Below are positions 23,935-32,054 of a stretch of 43,389 bases of DNA, one piece after another. The notes under the pieces were generated by a model. It saw only the letters and a program-made list of their open reading frames with translations, did not search any database and had not been told where the DNA came from. Origin of the DNA: an uncultured Clostridia bacterium. GTDB taxonomy: Bacteria > Bacillota > Clostridia > Oscillospirales > CAG-272. Location of the stretch: positions 1-43,389 of the forward strand of contig CAMEON010000013.1 of assembly GCA_945929845.1 (NCBI GenBank). Reading direction: 5' to 3'. How positions within the stretch are numbered: position 1 is the first letter of the stretch; each line of letters starts with the position of its first letter. The position numbers and the translations under genes were made by a program.

Positions 23935-26751
23935 ATGAAAAAATTTCTTTCACTGATGCTTCTGCTCGCTCTCTGCGTGACGGCTCTGGCCGCCTGTACC
24001 ACCGAAAAAACAGATGACCCGGCTTCCTCCGGTCTGGACGCCGCCCGGGATTACCTGTTCGCCATGTACAAGGACAACGCCGAGTCCACCCCCTCTGATT
24101 ACCAGTTGGTCAGCACACTGAGAGTGAATAACATTTCCTACACCGTGGAGTGGTCCGTGGAGATCACCTCCGGCGACAGCGAGGGAGTAAAGATCCTCCC
24201 TGGCGAGAACAACACCGTGACCGTGGATGTCAACGAGAAGGCAGAGACGGAGATCGTCTATGTCCTGAAGGCCACCATCAAGGATGCAGACGGCAAGACA
24301 GCCGAAGTCACCTTCAACCGCAAGGTGCCTGCCTACCGTGAGCTGAGCTGGGCTGAGTATGTGGCCGCCAGTGACGGCGATACCGTGGTCATCAAGGGTG
24401 TCGTCACCGGTATCATCGCCAAGTCCAAGGGCAATTCCTCCAACTGCCTCTACCTCCAGGATGCGGACGGTGGTTACTATGTGTACGGTATGGCCACCGA
24501 CCCGGTGACGGATGACAAGCTGTCCGTGGGTATGACCGTCCGTGTGACCGGTACCCGTGCCACCTACAGCGGCACCTATGAGATCACCGGTGCCAGCATC
24601 GAGATCGTGGATGCGAACGCCACTACCCCCGAGGCAGTGGATTTCACTTCTCTGTACACCAATGCCGACTCCCTGAAGAATACCGACCTTGTAGCCAAGC
24701 AGGGTATGCTGGTGACCATCAAGAATGTGGAGATCACCGGCGAGGACACCTCCAGCGGCTACTACAAGTTCAAGCTGGGCAACCTTGAGAGCTATGTGCG
24801 TATTTCCTCCTCCGTCTGCCCGCTGACCTCTGCCGAACAGGCCACCTTCAAGGAGGGTCACGCCTCCCACCTGGGCTGGCTGGCCAATGTCACCGGTGTC
24901 ATCTGCCTGTATGACGGTGCCTTCTACCTGACCCCCGTCACCGCCGATGCCTTCACCTACATCAGCCTGCCCGAGAAGAGCGATGCAGAGATGGTCGCCT
25001 TTGAAAAGGAGAACCTGAGCCTGCCCACCACCATCACGGATGATTCCGTCCTCGACCTTGCCCTGGTCGGTCAGAGCTATGCCAAGGTCGCCATCACCTG
25101 GGCCTCCGACAGTGACTGCGCCGTCATCGCCGATGGAAAGCTGACCGTCACCCTGCCGGATGTGGAGACCACCGTGACCATCACCGCCACGCTGAGCTGC
25201 GGCGAGGCACAGGATACCAAGACCTTCACCATCGTGGTGGATGCCAAGCCCACCGCTTACTACAAGGCCGTGCCGGTCGAGAACCCCGTTAAGGACACTG
25301 CCTACAAGTTTGCGCTGGTTCAGACCAACCTGGGCAAGACCCTGTACTTCACCGGTGAGATGGACGGCAACTACCTGGCCACCTCCGACAAGGCCGACAA
25401 GGCCGTGGATGTGTTCCTGGAGGAGGTCAGCGGCGGCTACAAGCTGTACTTCATGGCCGGGGAAACCAAGACCTACATCGAGGTGTACGAGTACACCGAG
25501 GGCAAGGTGGGTGTCCACCTGACCGAGTCCGCCACCAATGTCTACACCTGGGACGCTGACTTAGGTCTCCTGCTGACCCACCTGCTGGACACCGACTACT
25601 ACTTGGGCGCCTACAAGGAGTTCAGCACCATGAGTGCCAGCAAGACCAGCTACATCACCGGCGACAACGCCGCCAATGCGGGCGTATCCCAGTTCCCTGC
25701 TTACCTGTGCACACTGGAGGAGATCACACCGGAGCCTGTGAAGGTAACAGAGCCTGCCACGGAGACCGCCTACAAGTTCGGCATGGTGCAGGCCACGATT
25801 GGCAAGACCCTGTACTTCACCGGTGAGATGGACGGCAACTACCTGGCTACCTCCGATAAGACCGCCAAGGCTGTGGATGTCTTCCTGGAGGAGGCCGAGG
25901 GTGGCTACAAGCTGTACTTCATGAATGGCGAGACCAAGACCTACATTGAAGTATATGTGTACAACACCGACGAGGGCAAGGTGGGTGTTCACCTGACCGA
26001 GGCCGCCACCAATGTCTACACCTGGGACGCTGACATGAGCATTCTGCTGACCCACCTGCTGGACACCGACTACTACCTGGGCACCTACAAGGATTTCAGC
26101 ACCATGAGTGCCAGCAAGACCACCTACATCACCGGCGACAACGCCGCCAATGTAGGCGTGTCCCAGTTCCCGGCTTACCTCTTCACCCTGGACGGTGTGC
26201 CCTCCACGGAGCCGGACGAGCCGGATCAGCCTGATGAGCCGGAGGAAACAGAAAAGCCGGATCAGCCGGATGATCCTACCCCCTCCGAGGGAGAACTGAC
26301 TGTGGTGACCAACCCGGTCAAGGAGACCGCTTACCGGTTTGCCCTGACCCAGGCCACCGTTGGTAAGACCCTGTACTTCACCGGTGAGATGAGCGGCAAC
26401 TTCCTTGCCACCTCGGATGACATCTCCAAGGCTGTGGAAGTATTTCTGGAAGAGGCCGAGGGCGGCTACAAGCTGTACTTCAAGTCCGGCGACACCAAGA
26501 CCTACATTGAGGTGTATGAGTACACCGAAGGCAAAGTCGGTGTCCACCTGACCGAGTCCGCCACCAATGTCTACACCTGGGATGCGGATATGCACATCCT
26601 GCTGACCCACCTGCTGGATACCGACTACTACCTGGGCACTTACAAGAGCTTCGAGACCATGAGTGCCAGCAAGACCAGCTTCATCACCGGCGACAACGCC
26701 GCCAATGTGGGCGTGACCCAGTTCCCGTCCTACCTGGTTGAGATCAAGTAA
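23935..26751 (+). CDS. Large surface lipoprotein with OB-like, Ig-like and three 150-residue repeats
   Basis: A 938-residue lipoprotein (lipobox LAAC, C21). Regions: an Ig-like segment (about 30-130, VEWSVEITSG); two OB-like regions (about 135-340, beginning VVIKGVVTGIIAKSKGNSSN); a second Ig-like segment (about 350-440, ITWASDSDCAVIADGKLTV), like the bacterial atypical Ig fold; then three repeats at about 444-597, 600-752 and 788-938. Each repeat holds GKTLYFTGEM, GNYLATSD or a close variant, KLYF, YIEVY and LLDTDYYLG. A Pro/Glu/Asp linker (753-787) separates the last two. The repeat family is not recognised; GNYLA and YYLG suggest a beta-trefoil-like binding module, which is a guess. SD AAAGGAG precedes ATG. 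Last gene of the ABC importer cluster. Confidence 0.8.
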   Translation: MKKFLSLMLLLALCVTALAACTTEKTDDPASSGLDAARDYLFAMYKDNAESTPSDYQLVSTLRVNNISYTVEWSVEITSGDSEGVKILPGENNTVTVDVNEKAETEIVYVLKATIKDADGKTAEVTFNRKVPAYRELSWAEYVAASDGDTVVIKGVVTGIIAKSKGNSSNCLYLQDADGGYYVYGMATDPVTDDKLSVGMTVRVTGTRATYSGTYEITGASIEIVDANATTPEAVDFTSLYTNADSLKNTDLVAKQGMLVTIKNVEITGEDTSSGYYKFKLGNLESYVRISSSVCPLTSAEQATFKEGHASHLGWLANVTGVICLYDGAFYLTPVTADAFTYISLPEKSDAEMVAFEKENLSLPTTITDDSVLDLALVGQSYAKVAITWASDSDCAVIADGKLTVTLPDVETTVTITATLSCGEAQDTKTFTIVVDAKPTAYYKAVPVENPVKDTAYKFALVQTNLGKTLYFTGEMDGNYLATSDKADKAVDVFLEEVSGGYKLYFMAGETKTYIEVYEYTEGKVGVHLTESATNVYTWDADLGLLLTHLLDTDYYLGAYKEFSTMSASKTSYITGDNAANAGVSQFPAYLCTLEEITPEPVKVTEPATETAYKFGMVQATIGKTLYFTGEMDGNYLATSDKTAKAVDVFLEEAEGGYKLYFMNGETKTYIEVYVYNTDEGKVGVHLTEAATNVYTWDADMSILLTHLLDTDYYLGTYKDFSTMSASKTTYITGDNAANVGVSQFPAYLFTLDGVPSTEPDEPDQPDEPEETEKPDQPDDPTPSEGELTVVTNPVKETAYRFALTQATVGKTLYFTGEMSGNFLATSDDISKAVEVFLEEAEGGYKLYFKSGDTKTYIEVYEYTEGKVGVHLTESATNVYTWDADMHILLTHLLDTDYYLGTYKSFETMSASKTSFITGDNAANVGVTQFPSYLVEIK

Positions 26752-26769
26752 ATACTCCGCATAGCAGGA

Positions 26770-26857
26770 ACCCCCACCTGTCACATGACAGACGGGGGTA
26801 AGCTGTCCATGAAAAAGCACTCACGCCGAGGTGAAAGCCTCTGTGTGGGTGCTTTTG
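26770..26857 (+). terminator. Two hairpins at the end of the importer cluster, bidirectional terminator
   Basis: ACCCCC (26770-26775) pairs with GGGGGT (26794-26799) around an inner CTGTC/GACAG stem. Next, AAAAGCAC (26813-26820) pairs with GTGCTTTT (26849-26856) around an inner GAGG/CCTC stem; A- and T-tracts on both sides allow use in both directions. It sits between convergent transcription units. Confidence 0.75.
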
Positions 26858-26892
26858 TGAGGGGAAGCGGACAATATGAGTAATTGTAGAAT

Positions 26893-26967
26893 GGTTACAG
26901 TTCAGTGAGGAGACGGAGAGTACACCGGGGGCCTTCGGAAAGCCGACCAGCTATACTGTAATGAATC
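26893..26967. repeat. Short, decayed relative of the GTTACAGTTCAG element
   Basis: GGTTACAGTTCAG (about 26893-26905) matches the left end of the elements at 12301 and 16816; CTATACTGTAATG (about 26951-26963) is a partial inverse. The long G/C hairpin is absent, with only a short GGGGGCC/GGAAAGCC region in the middle. Confidence 0.5.
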
Positions 26968-26976
26968 AGCATCCTT

Positions 26977-28572
26977 TCAGAAGGGCAGATGGGAGTTGAT
27001 CGTAAAGATCAGGTTCAGCCGTCTGGCCCGCTGTTTGGTCTCATGGAGGTTGACCACCCGGCTGTTCATATCGTACAGCTCCCGGTTGAGCAGAGCCTTC
27101 ATGTCCAGGTGGTGGCGGTCGGAGATGCGGTCGGCCAGGGGGACATGGAGGAGCAGGTCAAGGAAAAGGCGGTTATTATAGATGAAGGTAATGTCCGCAT
27201 ATATCTTCATCTCGCTGATGTTCATGCCGCCCCAGGAGCCCCAGGTGACCTCGTGGAAGTGCATATCGGATATGTCGTACCCGGCGGGGATCTTCTTGTA
27301 CTCGTACGATCGGATGTACTCGGCGAACACATCGTCCACCTTATGGGCGAGGGAACGGTTCAAGAGGAAGATCTTGTACAGATTCCGGAACAGGCGGGGA
27401 GAGAGGGGCGGCATGTGAGTTCTGCCGTAGTGCTTGTACCAGTAGGCACGGATGGTCTCGGACACCCAGGACTTGACCTCCACATCGCAGTCCAGGTGCC
27501 GGCAGAGGTAGGCACGCTTGCGGTACTCGTTGTCCCGTCCGGGGGCTATGTACCCGTTGTTGTGGTCGATGATCCCCCTGATGACCGGGTAATCCGGGAT
27601 CTCCTCCGCCGTATCCGGGATGCGGAACAGGGTGTGGGGGACACCGAACCGGGCGGCGATGCGTTGAGCCGCCTCCACATCCGGCTTTTCCTTGGGGTCG
27701 GACAGGTAGCTGAACGCCGTGAAGCGGTCATAGTGCCCGTTGGCGGCGGCGAAGGTGGTATTGGAATCAATACCGCCGGTCAGGGATATGGCCGGGTGCT
27801 CCCACTTGCGGGACACCAGCTCCATGTTGCGCCGCAGGATGTCCGCCCCCTCTGCGATGACCTGTCGGTATGCCTTCTCATCGGCGCAGGGGGTCAGCTC
27901 CTCGGAAGGATAGAACCGCTTGTGCCGGATCAGACCCTCCGTGTAGGTGTAGCCGATATCCGGCACCACCCGCCGCAGCTCCCGGTAGGGCGTCATATCG
28001 CCGGGCAGGTAGGGGCCCATGACCCGGTGATACCACTTGTATGCCACCAGCTCCCGCACCAGCGGATCCATGTCCAGACAGCACAGGTCGCCCACCAGTT
28101 GGGGGTGAGAGGTCAGGTAGAAGGTGTCGCCGAAGTACCCGCAGGCGGCGGACTGCATGCCGGAGGCATCCGTCTCGAAATAGATCGCCCCGTCCCGGAT
28201 GAACCCGGTCACATAGACCCCCGTCATCTCATCCAGTGCCCGGCGTATCTCCCCCTTGGCGGACTGAACGGCCACATGAGCCAGGATGTCCTCCTCCTTG
28301 TACTGCATGGTGAACGGATCATAGGCATGGCCGATGAGGAAGTAGGTACAGGCCTGCTCTCTGTCCTCAAAGAATGTCACCTTTGTCCGGCTGTGCGTCA
28401 GGAACCAGAAGCCCTGCCGGAAGTTCTTCGTCCAGTTCCCGCAGAACGGGAAGGCATCCAGCCCCGTCACATCCCTGTCCGTCACCAGGAACCCGGCGAC
28501 GAACAGGTACTTACGCAGGTGAAAATTCTTCGGCTTTTCCAGCTCTCTCTCCAGCCATGCCTGATTGTTCAT
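26977..28572 (-). CDS. Asparagine synthase-related protein lacking the glutaminase cysteine
   Basis: A 531-residue protein with a degenerate class II glutaminase-like half (about 1-210; SASGMQ-type D-A-SG and FYLTSHPQLVGDL are present) and an asparagine synthase-like half with the ATP pyrophosphatase loop SLTGGIDS (263-270). True AsnB begins Met-Cys, with Cys2 as nucleophile; here residue 2 is Asn and no early Cys exists, so glutamine hydrolysis is unlikely. Such proteins form amides or other adenylated-carboxylate products using free amines in many pathways; the substrate is unknown. The SD AAGGA is rather far (12 nt) from ATG. It is convergent with the importer cluster and 57 nt after the SPFH gene. 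Confidence 0.8.
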   Translation of the reverse strand: MNNQAWLERELEKPKNFHLRKYLFVAGFLVTDRDVTGLDAFPFCGNWTKNFRQGFWFLTHSRTKVTFFEDREQACTYFLIGHAYDPFTMQYKEEDILAHVAVQSAKGEIRRALDEMTGVYVTGFIRDGAIYFETDASGMQSAACGYFGDTFYLTSHPQLVGDLCCLDMDPLVRELVAYKWYHRVMGPYLPGDMTPYRELRRVVPDIGYTYTEGLIRHKRFYPSEELTPCADEKAYRQVIAEGADILRRNMELVSRKWEHPAISLTGGIDSNTTFAAANGHYDRFTAFSYLSDPKEKPDVEAAQRIAARFGVPHTLFRIPDTAEEIPDYPVIRGIIDHNNGYIAPGRDNEYRKRAYLCRHLDCDVEVKSWVSETIRAYWYKHYGRTHMPPLSPRLFRNLYKIFLLNRSLAHKVDDVFAEYIRSYEYKKIPAGYDISDMHFHEVTWGSWGGMNISEMKIYADITFIYNNRLFLDLLLHVPLADRISDRHHLDMKALLNRELYDMNSRVVNLHETKQRARRLNLIFTINSHLPF

Positions 28573-28629
28573 TGTTGTGTCCGTTCCTTACTTCAAGATT
28601 GATCTTCCTGTTTTACCAGGTTGTATCAT

Positions 28630-29685
28630 TTATTTTCCGGTCGTCCCGCCCGCAGGCTTGCCCTGGGTTGACTGACCCGTAGTCGGAGCCGTGGTGACGC
28701 TTGCAGGTTTCACAGGGGTCGCTTCATCCACGACCTCCCGCAGCGTGGCGGCCAGTCCTGCAATACCCTGCACATTGGAGGGAATGATGATCTTGGTCGC
28801 CTGACCGTTGGCCACCTTCTCCAGTGCTTCCAGGCTCTTGAGGGTCAGTACGGCGTCACCCGGGGCGGCCTCGTTGATCATGCGGATACCGGCGGCGGTC
28901 GCCTCCTGCACCTGGCGGATGGCCTCGGCTTCACCTTCTGCCTCCCGGATCTTGGCCTCCTTGATGGCCTCTGCCTTGAGGATCTGGGACTGTTTCTCTG
29001 CCTCTGCCTTCAGAATGGCGGCTTCCTTCTGTCCTTCGGCCACCAGGATGGCGGAATTCTTCTCACCCTCTGCCCGCAGGATGGCCTCCCGGCGCTCCCG
29101 CTCCGCCTTCATCTGCTTCTCCATGGCGTCCTGAATCTCCTTGGGCGGGATGATGTTCTTCAGCTCCACACGAGTGACCTTGATGCCCCAGGGATCGGTG
29201 GCCTCATCCAGGATGGCCCGCATCTTGGTGTTGATGATATCCCGGCTGGTCAGGGTCGCGTCCAGCTCCATCTCACCGATGATATTCCGCAGGGTGGTGG
29301 AGGTCAGGTTCTCAATAGCGGTCATAGGGGTAGCGTGACCGTAGCAGAACAGCTTGCAGTCCGTGATCTGGAAAAAGACGACCGTGTCGATCTGCATACG
29401 CACATTGTCCTTGGTGATGACCGGCTGGGGCGGGAAGTCGGCGACCTGCTCCATTTTGTTGATCTTTTTCGCAATGCGGTTGAAGAAGGGGAATTTCCAG
29501 TGAATACCGGTCTCCCAGACCTTGGAGAAGGCGCCCAGGTGCTCAATGACATAGGCTCTCCCCTGGGGAACAATGTGGGTGTTGGCGATGGCGATGATCA
29601 CAAGGATCAGGGCAATGATGCCCAGGAAAATGGCCAGGGTGGATCCTGTGCTCAGGAACATAACGGTTGCAACAGTGTGGATCAT
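28630..29685 (-). CDS. Slipin-type SPFH (stomatin/band 7) membrane protein
   Basis: A 351-residue protein with an N-terminal membrane segment (about 16-35), the SPFH domain (about 38-200, VPQGRAYVIEHLGAFSKVWETG) and a long coiled coil (about 205-270) made of imperfect repeats such as AILKAEAEKQSQ, ending in a Thr/Gly/Pro-rich tail. Proteins of this group scaffold membrane microdomains. NfeD, its common partner, lies just upstream. The SD GGAAAGGA precedes ATG 29685. The 108 nt before it contain two 22-bp direct repeats. Confidence 0.93.
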   Translation of the reverse strand: MIHTVATVMFLSTGSTLAIFLGIIALILVIIAIANTHIVPQGRAYVIEHLGAFSKVWETGIHWKFPFFNRIAKKINKMEQVADFPPQPVITKDNVRMQIDTVVFFQITDCKLFCYGHATPMTAIENLTSTTLRNIIGEMELDATLTSRDIINTKMRAILDEATDPWGIKVTRVELKNIIPPKEIQDAMEKQMKAERERREAILRAEGEKNSAILVAEGQKEAAILKAEAEKQSQILKAEAIKEAKIREAEGEAEAIRQVQEATAAGIRMINEAAPGDAVLTLKSLEALEKVANGQATKIIIPSNVQGIAGLAATLREVVDEATPVKPASVTTAPTTGQSTQGKPAGGTTGK

Positions 29686-29748
29686 ACTTTGTCCTTTCCG
29701 GCGGTAGCTCCGCCTTTCGTATCAATCATGTACAGTGTGTGTCGGTTG

Positions 29749-29792
29749 TCCGGGGTCTGCGATTTGCGGTTCCGGGGTCTGCGCTTTTCGGA
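29749..29792. repeat. Two tandem 22-bp direct repeats between nfeD and slipin genes
   Basis: Units 29749-29770 and 29771-29792 both start TCCGGGGTCTGCG and match at 19 of 22 positions. They directly abut the nfeD stop codon (29794) on the minus strand. A slippage-type duplication is the simplest explanation. Confidence 0.75.
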
Positions 29793-29793
29793 T

Positions 29794-30303
29794 TCAGGGG
29801 CGGCCCTGCGTCATCGGTGTGCAGATCAGCTTGCTTCCTGCGACCCGGACGATGCGGACATGCTGGCCTTTCCCGGGTTTGTCCTCGTCCCTCTCACAGC
29901 GGGCTGTCCAGAGCTGGCCGTTGATCTTCACCACGCCCTGCTCCTTTTGGTTGTCGATGGTCTCCTCCACCATGGCCGCCTGTCCCACCAGGGCATCCGC
30001 ATTGGTCAGGCTGATCTTGCTTCTCGCCGTGAACTTCTTTTTGAACACGGTCTTGGCCAGGATCAGCAACAGCACCGACAGGGCGGCAAAGGTGACCAGT
30101 TGGATCACGAAATCATCCACGAAGAAGGACAAAACCATGGTCACAAAGGCCCCCGGTGCGAACCAGATGGATACCATCTCAGCCGTGATTCCCTCGACCA
30201 CCAGAGCCAGCACCAGCACGCCCAGCCACAGAAGCGGGAAGCCAAGGGAAAAATCCCCGGCAAACAGGACAGCCTCCATGGGCAGTAAGGAATTCCAGAA
30301 CAT
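29794..30303 (-). CDS. NfeD family protein (short, protease-less)
   Basis: A 169-residue membrane protein with three to four hydrophobic segments (about 20-100) and a soluble OB-like NfeD C-terminal domain (about 105-165, LVGQAAMVEETIDNQKEQGVVKINGQLWTAR). It lacks the ClpP-like protease of long NfeD proteins. Together with the following slipin it forms the classic NfeD-SPFH pair for membrane organisation. SD AAAGGAGG precedes ATG. Its promoter matches the consensus. Confidence 0.92.
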   Translation of the reverse strand: MFWNSLLPMEAVLFAGDFSLGFPLLWLGVLVLALVVEGITAEMVSIWFAPGAFVTMVLSFFVDDFVIQLVTFAALSVLLLILAKTVFKKKFTARSKISLTNADALVGQAAMVEETIDNQKEQGVVKINGQLWTARCERDEDKPGKGQHVRIVRVAGSKLICTPMTQGRP

Positions 30304-30335
30304 ATGATACGCCTCCTTTCAGTTTTATTGGCATA

Positions 30336-30364
30336 ATTATATCACGCAGTCTTTTGATTGTCAA
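30336..30364 (-). promoter_or_regulatory. Consensus promoter of nfeD-slipin
   Basis: On the minus strand TTGACA (30364-30359) and TATAAT (30341-30336) are 17 bp apart: a perfect sigma-A consensus about 35 bp before the nfeD ATG. Confidence 0.9.
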
Positions 30365-30405
30365 TAGGGTTTTTGCAATTATTTTTCAAAATGTATCTTT
30401 ACCGT

Positions 30406-31119
30406 TCAACCGTTCAGGAAGTATCCGATGTCGTCAATGCGTGCGGTTCCGCTTTCCCGTTCAGACAGAATGAATATCTGCTTCCTGGACTCATCATGGC
30501 CGATGTCGGTACGGAAGGTGCCGTTGTTCTTGTGGATCTTATACTCCACGATGAACTCATGCCGGGTGTAGGCTTTGCCACTTTCCGGCGTGACCTGCGA
30601 CACCCCACGCTTACTGATCCTGATGTCGTACACCTGCTGCATGGTGAAGGGCTCCTCCGGCTCATACACGGAGAAGTAGTCCTCGCTGAACAGTTGATTG
30701 TATGCCTCGCTGTCCCCGGCGATGATGGCTTGGATCATTTTTGTCAGGGTGACGACAGCCGGGCCATAGGCATTCCGGTTGGTGTCGTCCAGCATGACGG
30801 TCACGCCGCTGGTCTGATCCTCGTAGAAGAAGTACCGGTTCAGGGACAGGTATTCGCTGTCCTGCATGATGTCGTAGTCGTAATCGGGGGTGCAGAAGGA
30901 GATGGAGGGCGACTTGTGGGTCTCCGCCCCCTCCGGTGTCTTTTGGCTCTCCTGGCTGTCTATAAAGGAGATCAGGGGGATGGCGATGGCCATGAATACC
31001 AGCATGCAGACAAAGACGATCAGGATCCGCCGCTTCAGACGGCGGGCACCTGCCTGGGCTGCTCTGGCCTGCGCCTCAAAATCCGTATTTTCCTGCTCCT
31101 GTCCGGGGTGTTGATTCAT
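30406..31119 (-). CDS. Membrane-anchored hypothetical protein
   Basis: A 237-residue protein with an N-terminal cytoplasmic region (Gln/Glu/Ala-rich, about 1-30), one membrane segment (about 34-54, ILIVFVCMLVFMAIAIPLISF) and an extracytoplasmic domain containing aromatic segments (YLSLNRYFFYEDQ) and a region reminiscent of NTF2-like folds (AIIAGDSEAYNQLFSEDYF). I do not recognise the family. ATG 31119 has the SD AAGGAAGG; an upstream in-frame start at 31194 lies in the promoter region. It ends about 40 bp before the nfeD promoter and is divergent from lepB. Confidence 0.7.
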   Translation of the reverse strand: MNQHPGQEQENTDFEAQARAAQAGARRLKRRILIVFVCMLVFMAIAIPLISFIDSQESQKTPEGAETHKSPSISFCTPDYDYDIMQDSEYLSLNRYFFYEDQTSGVTVMLDDTNRNAYGPAVVTLTKMIQAIIAGDSEAYNQLFSEDYFSVYEPEEPFTMQQVYDIRISKRGVSQVTPESGKAYTRHEFIVEYKIHKNNGTFRTDIGHDESRKQIFILSERESGTARIDDIGYFLNG

Positions 31120-31165
31120 AGGGATCCTTCCTTTCCGTGTGCGGATGGTTGTATTTCCATCCATA

Positions 31166-31194
31166 AGTATATCACAGAACCCGCCCTGCCGCAA
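31166..31194 (-). promoter_or_regulatory. Probable promoter of the membrane-anchored hypothetical gene
   Basis: On the minus strand TATACT (31171-31166) lies 17 bp downstream of TTGCGG (31194-31189). The -10 is good, the -35 weak. Confidence 0.5.
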
Positions 31195-31246
31195 GGTGTG
31201 GGCATGGATTTTTTATAAAATTTTCATGAATTCTTGTGTCAGCCTG

Positions 31247-31275
31247 TTGTCAGAGTGAAAAAAATATGTTATAAT
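31247..31275 (+). promoter_or_regulatory. Sigma-A type promoter of lepB-rbgA-rnhB-yraN
   Basis: TTGTCA (31247-31252) and TATAAT (31270-31275) are 17 bp apart with an extended -10 (TGT). Nearly identical in form to the RDD gene promoter at 17049. Confidence 0.85.
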
Positions 31276-31333
31276 ATTCTGAATGATTCTGCCCACACAG
31301 GGTCTGTTGGAATGATGAGGAGTGGTCACAGCT

Positions 31334-32041
31334 ATGATCGATAGGAATGATATGACAGAGCAGGATGATACAGAACGAACGGAGGACGGGGGTCTGTCCG
31401 GCACGGTGTCGCCGGAGCTTCCGGCAGACCCTGAGGAAGCTGCCGAGGCGGCAAAGCCGGAGAAGCGGGGTTCCTTTGTCCTGACGCTGTTCGAGTACCT
31501 GGAGATCCTGGTCTTCTCCGTCAGTGCCGTGCTCCTGGTGTTTACGCTTTGCATCCGGCTGTGCCGGGTGGATGGCAGTTCCATGCTCACCACGCTGAAA
31601 AACGGCGAAATGCTGATCACCACCAGCCTGGTGACTCCGGAACCGGGAGACATCATTGTCTTCCATATGACCAGCACGGTCAACGATCACTTCAACGAGC
31701 CGCTGGTCAAGCGTATCATCGCCAAGGGCGGCCAGACAGTGCGCATTGATTACAACACCAGCACCGTGTATGTGGACGGTGTGCAGGTGGATGAACCCTA
31801 TGCTTCCTTCCTGAACAGCCGGGGGCAGGAAATCGGCGTGCTGACCCAGCTTCCGGCCCACCATTTTGACCGCTATACCGGTATTTTCGAAGCGGAGGTG
31901 CCGGAGGGGTACCTGTTCGTCATGGGGGATAACCGCAACAACTCCGCCGACAGCCGCACGGTGGAGGTGGGCTTCGTGGATGAGCGGCGGGTGCTTGGCA
32001 AGGTGATCTGCCGCCTGTCCCCCTTTACCGTCTTTGACTGA
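31334..32041 (+). CDS. lepB: Signal peptidase I (LepB/SipS type)
   Basis: Cleaves signal peptides from exported proteins at the outer face of the membrane. From ATG 31334 it has 235 residues: an acidic N-terminal cytoplasmic region (about 1-45), one membrane segment (about 55-76), the catalytic serine S83 (DGSSMLTTL), the catalytic lysine K126 (LVKRIIAKGG) and the GDNRNNSADSR motif. I chose ATG 31334, following GAGGAG at about 11 nt; ATG 31349 with AGGA close by is an alternative. It heads the rbgA-rnhB-yraN operon; rplS, the usual first gene, is absent. Confidence 0.94.
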   Translation: MIDRNDMTEQDDTERTEDGGLSGTVSPELPADPEEAAEAAKPEKRGSFVLTLFEYLEILVFSVSAVLLVFTLCIRLCRVDGSSMLTTLKNGEMLITTSLVTPEPGDIIVFHMTSTVNDHFNEPLVKRIIAKGGQTVRIDYNTSTVYVDGVQVDEPYASFLNSRGQEIGVLTQLPAHHFDRYTGIFEAEVPEGYLFVMGDNRNNSADSRTVEVGFVDERRVLGKVICRLSPFTVFD

Positions 32042-32054
32042 CAGGGAGGCAACC

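Noticed and set aside
23950-25518. Long minus-strand frame opposite the repeat lipoprotein
   Set aside because: Gly/Val/His-rich translation typical of an antisense shadow; the plus strand has a lipobox, an SD and conserved repeats.
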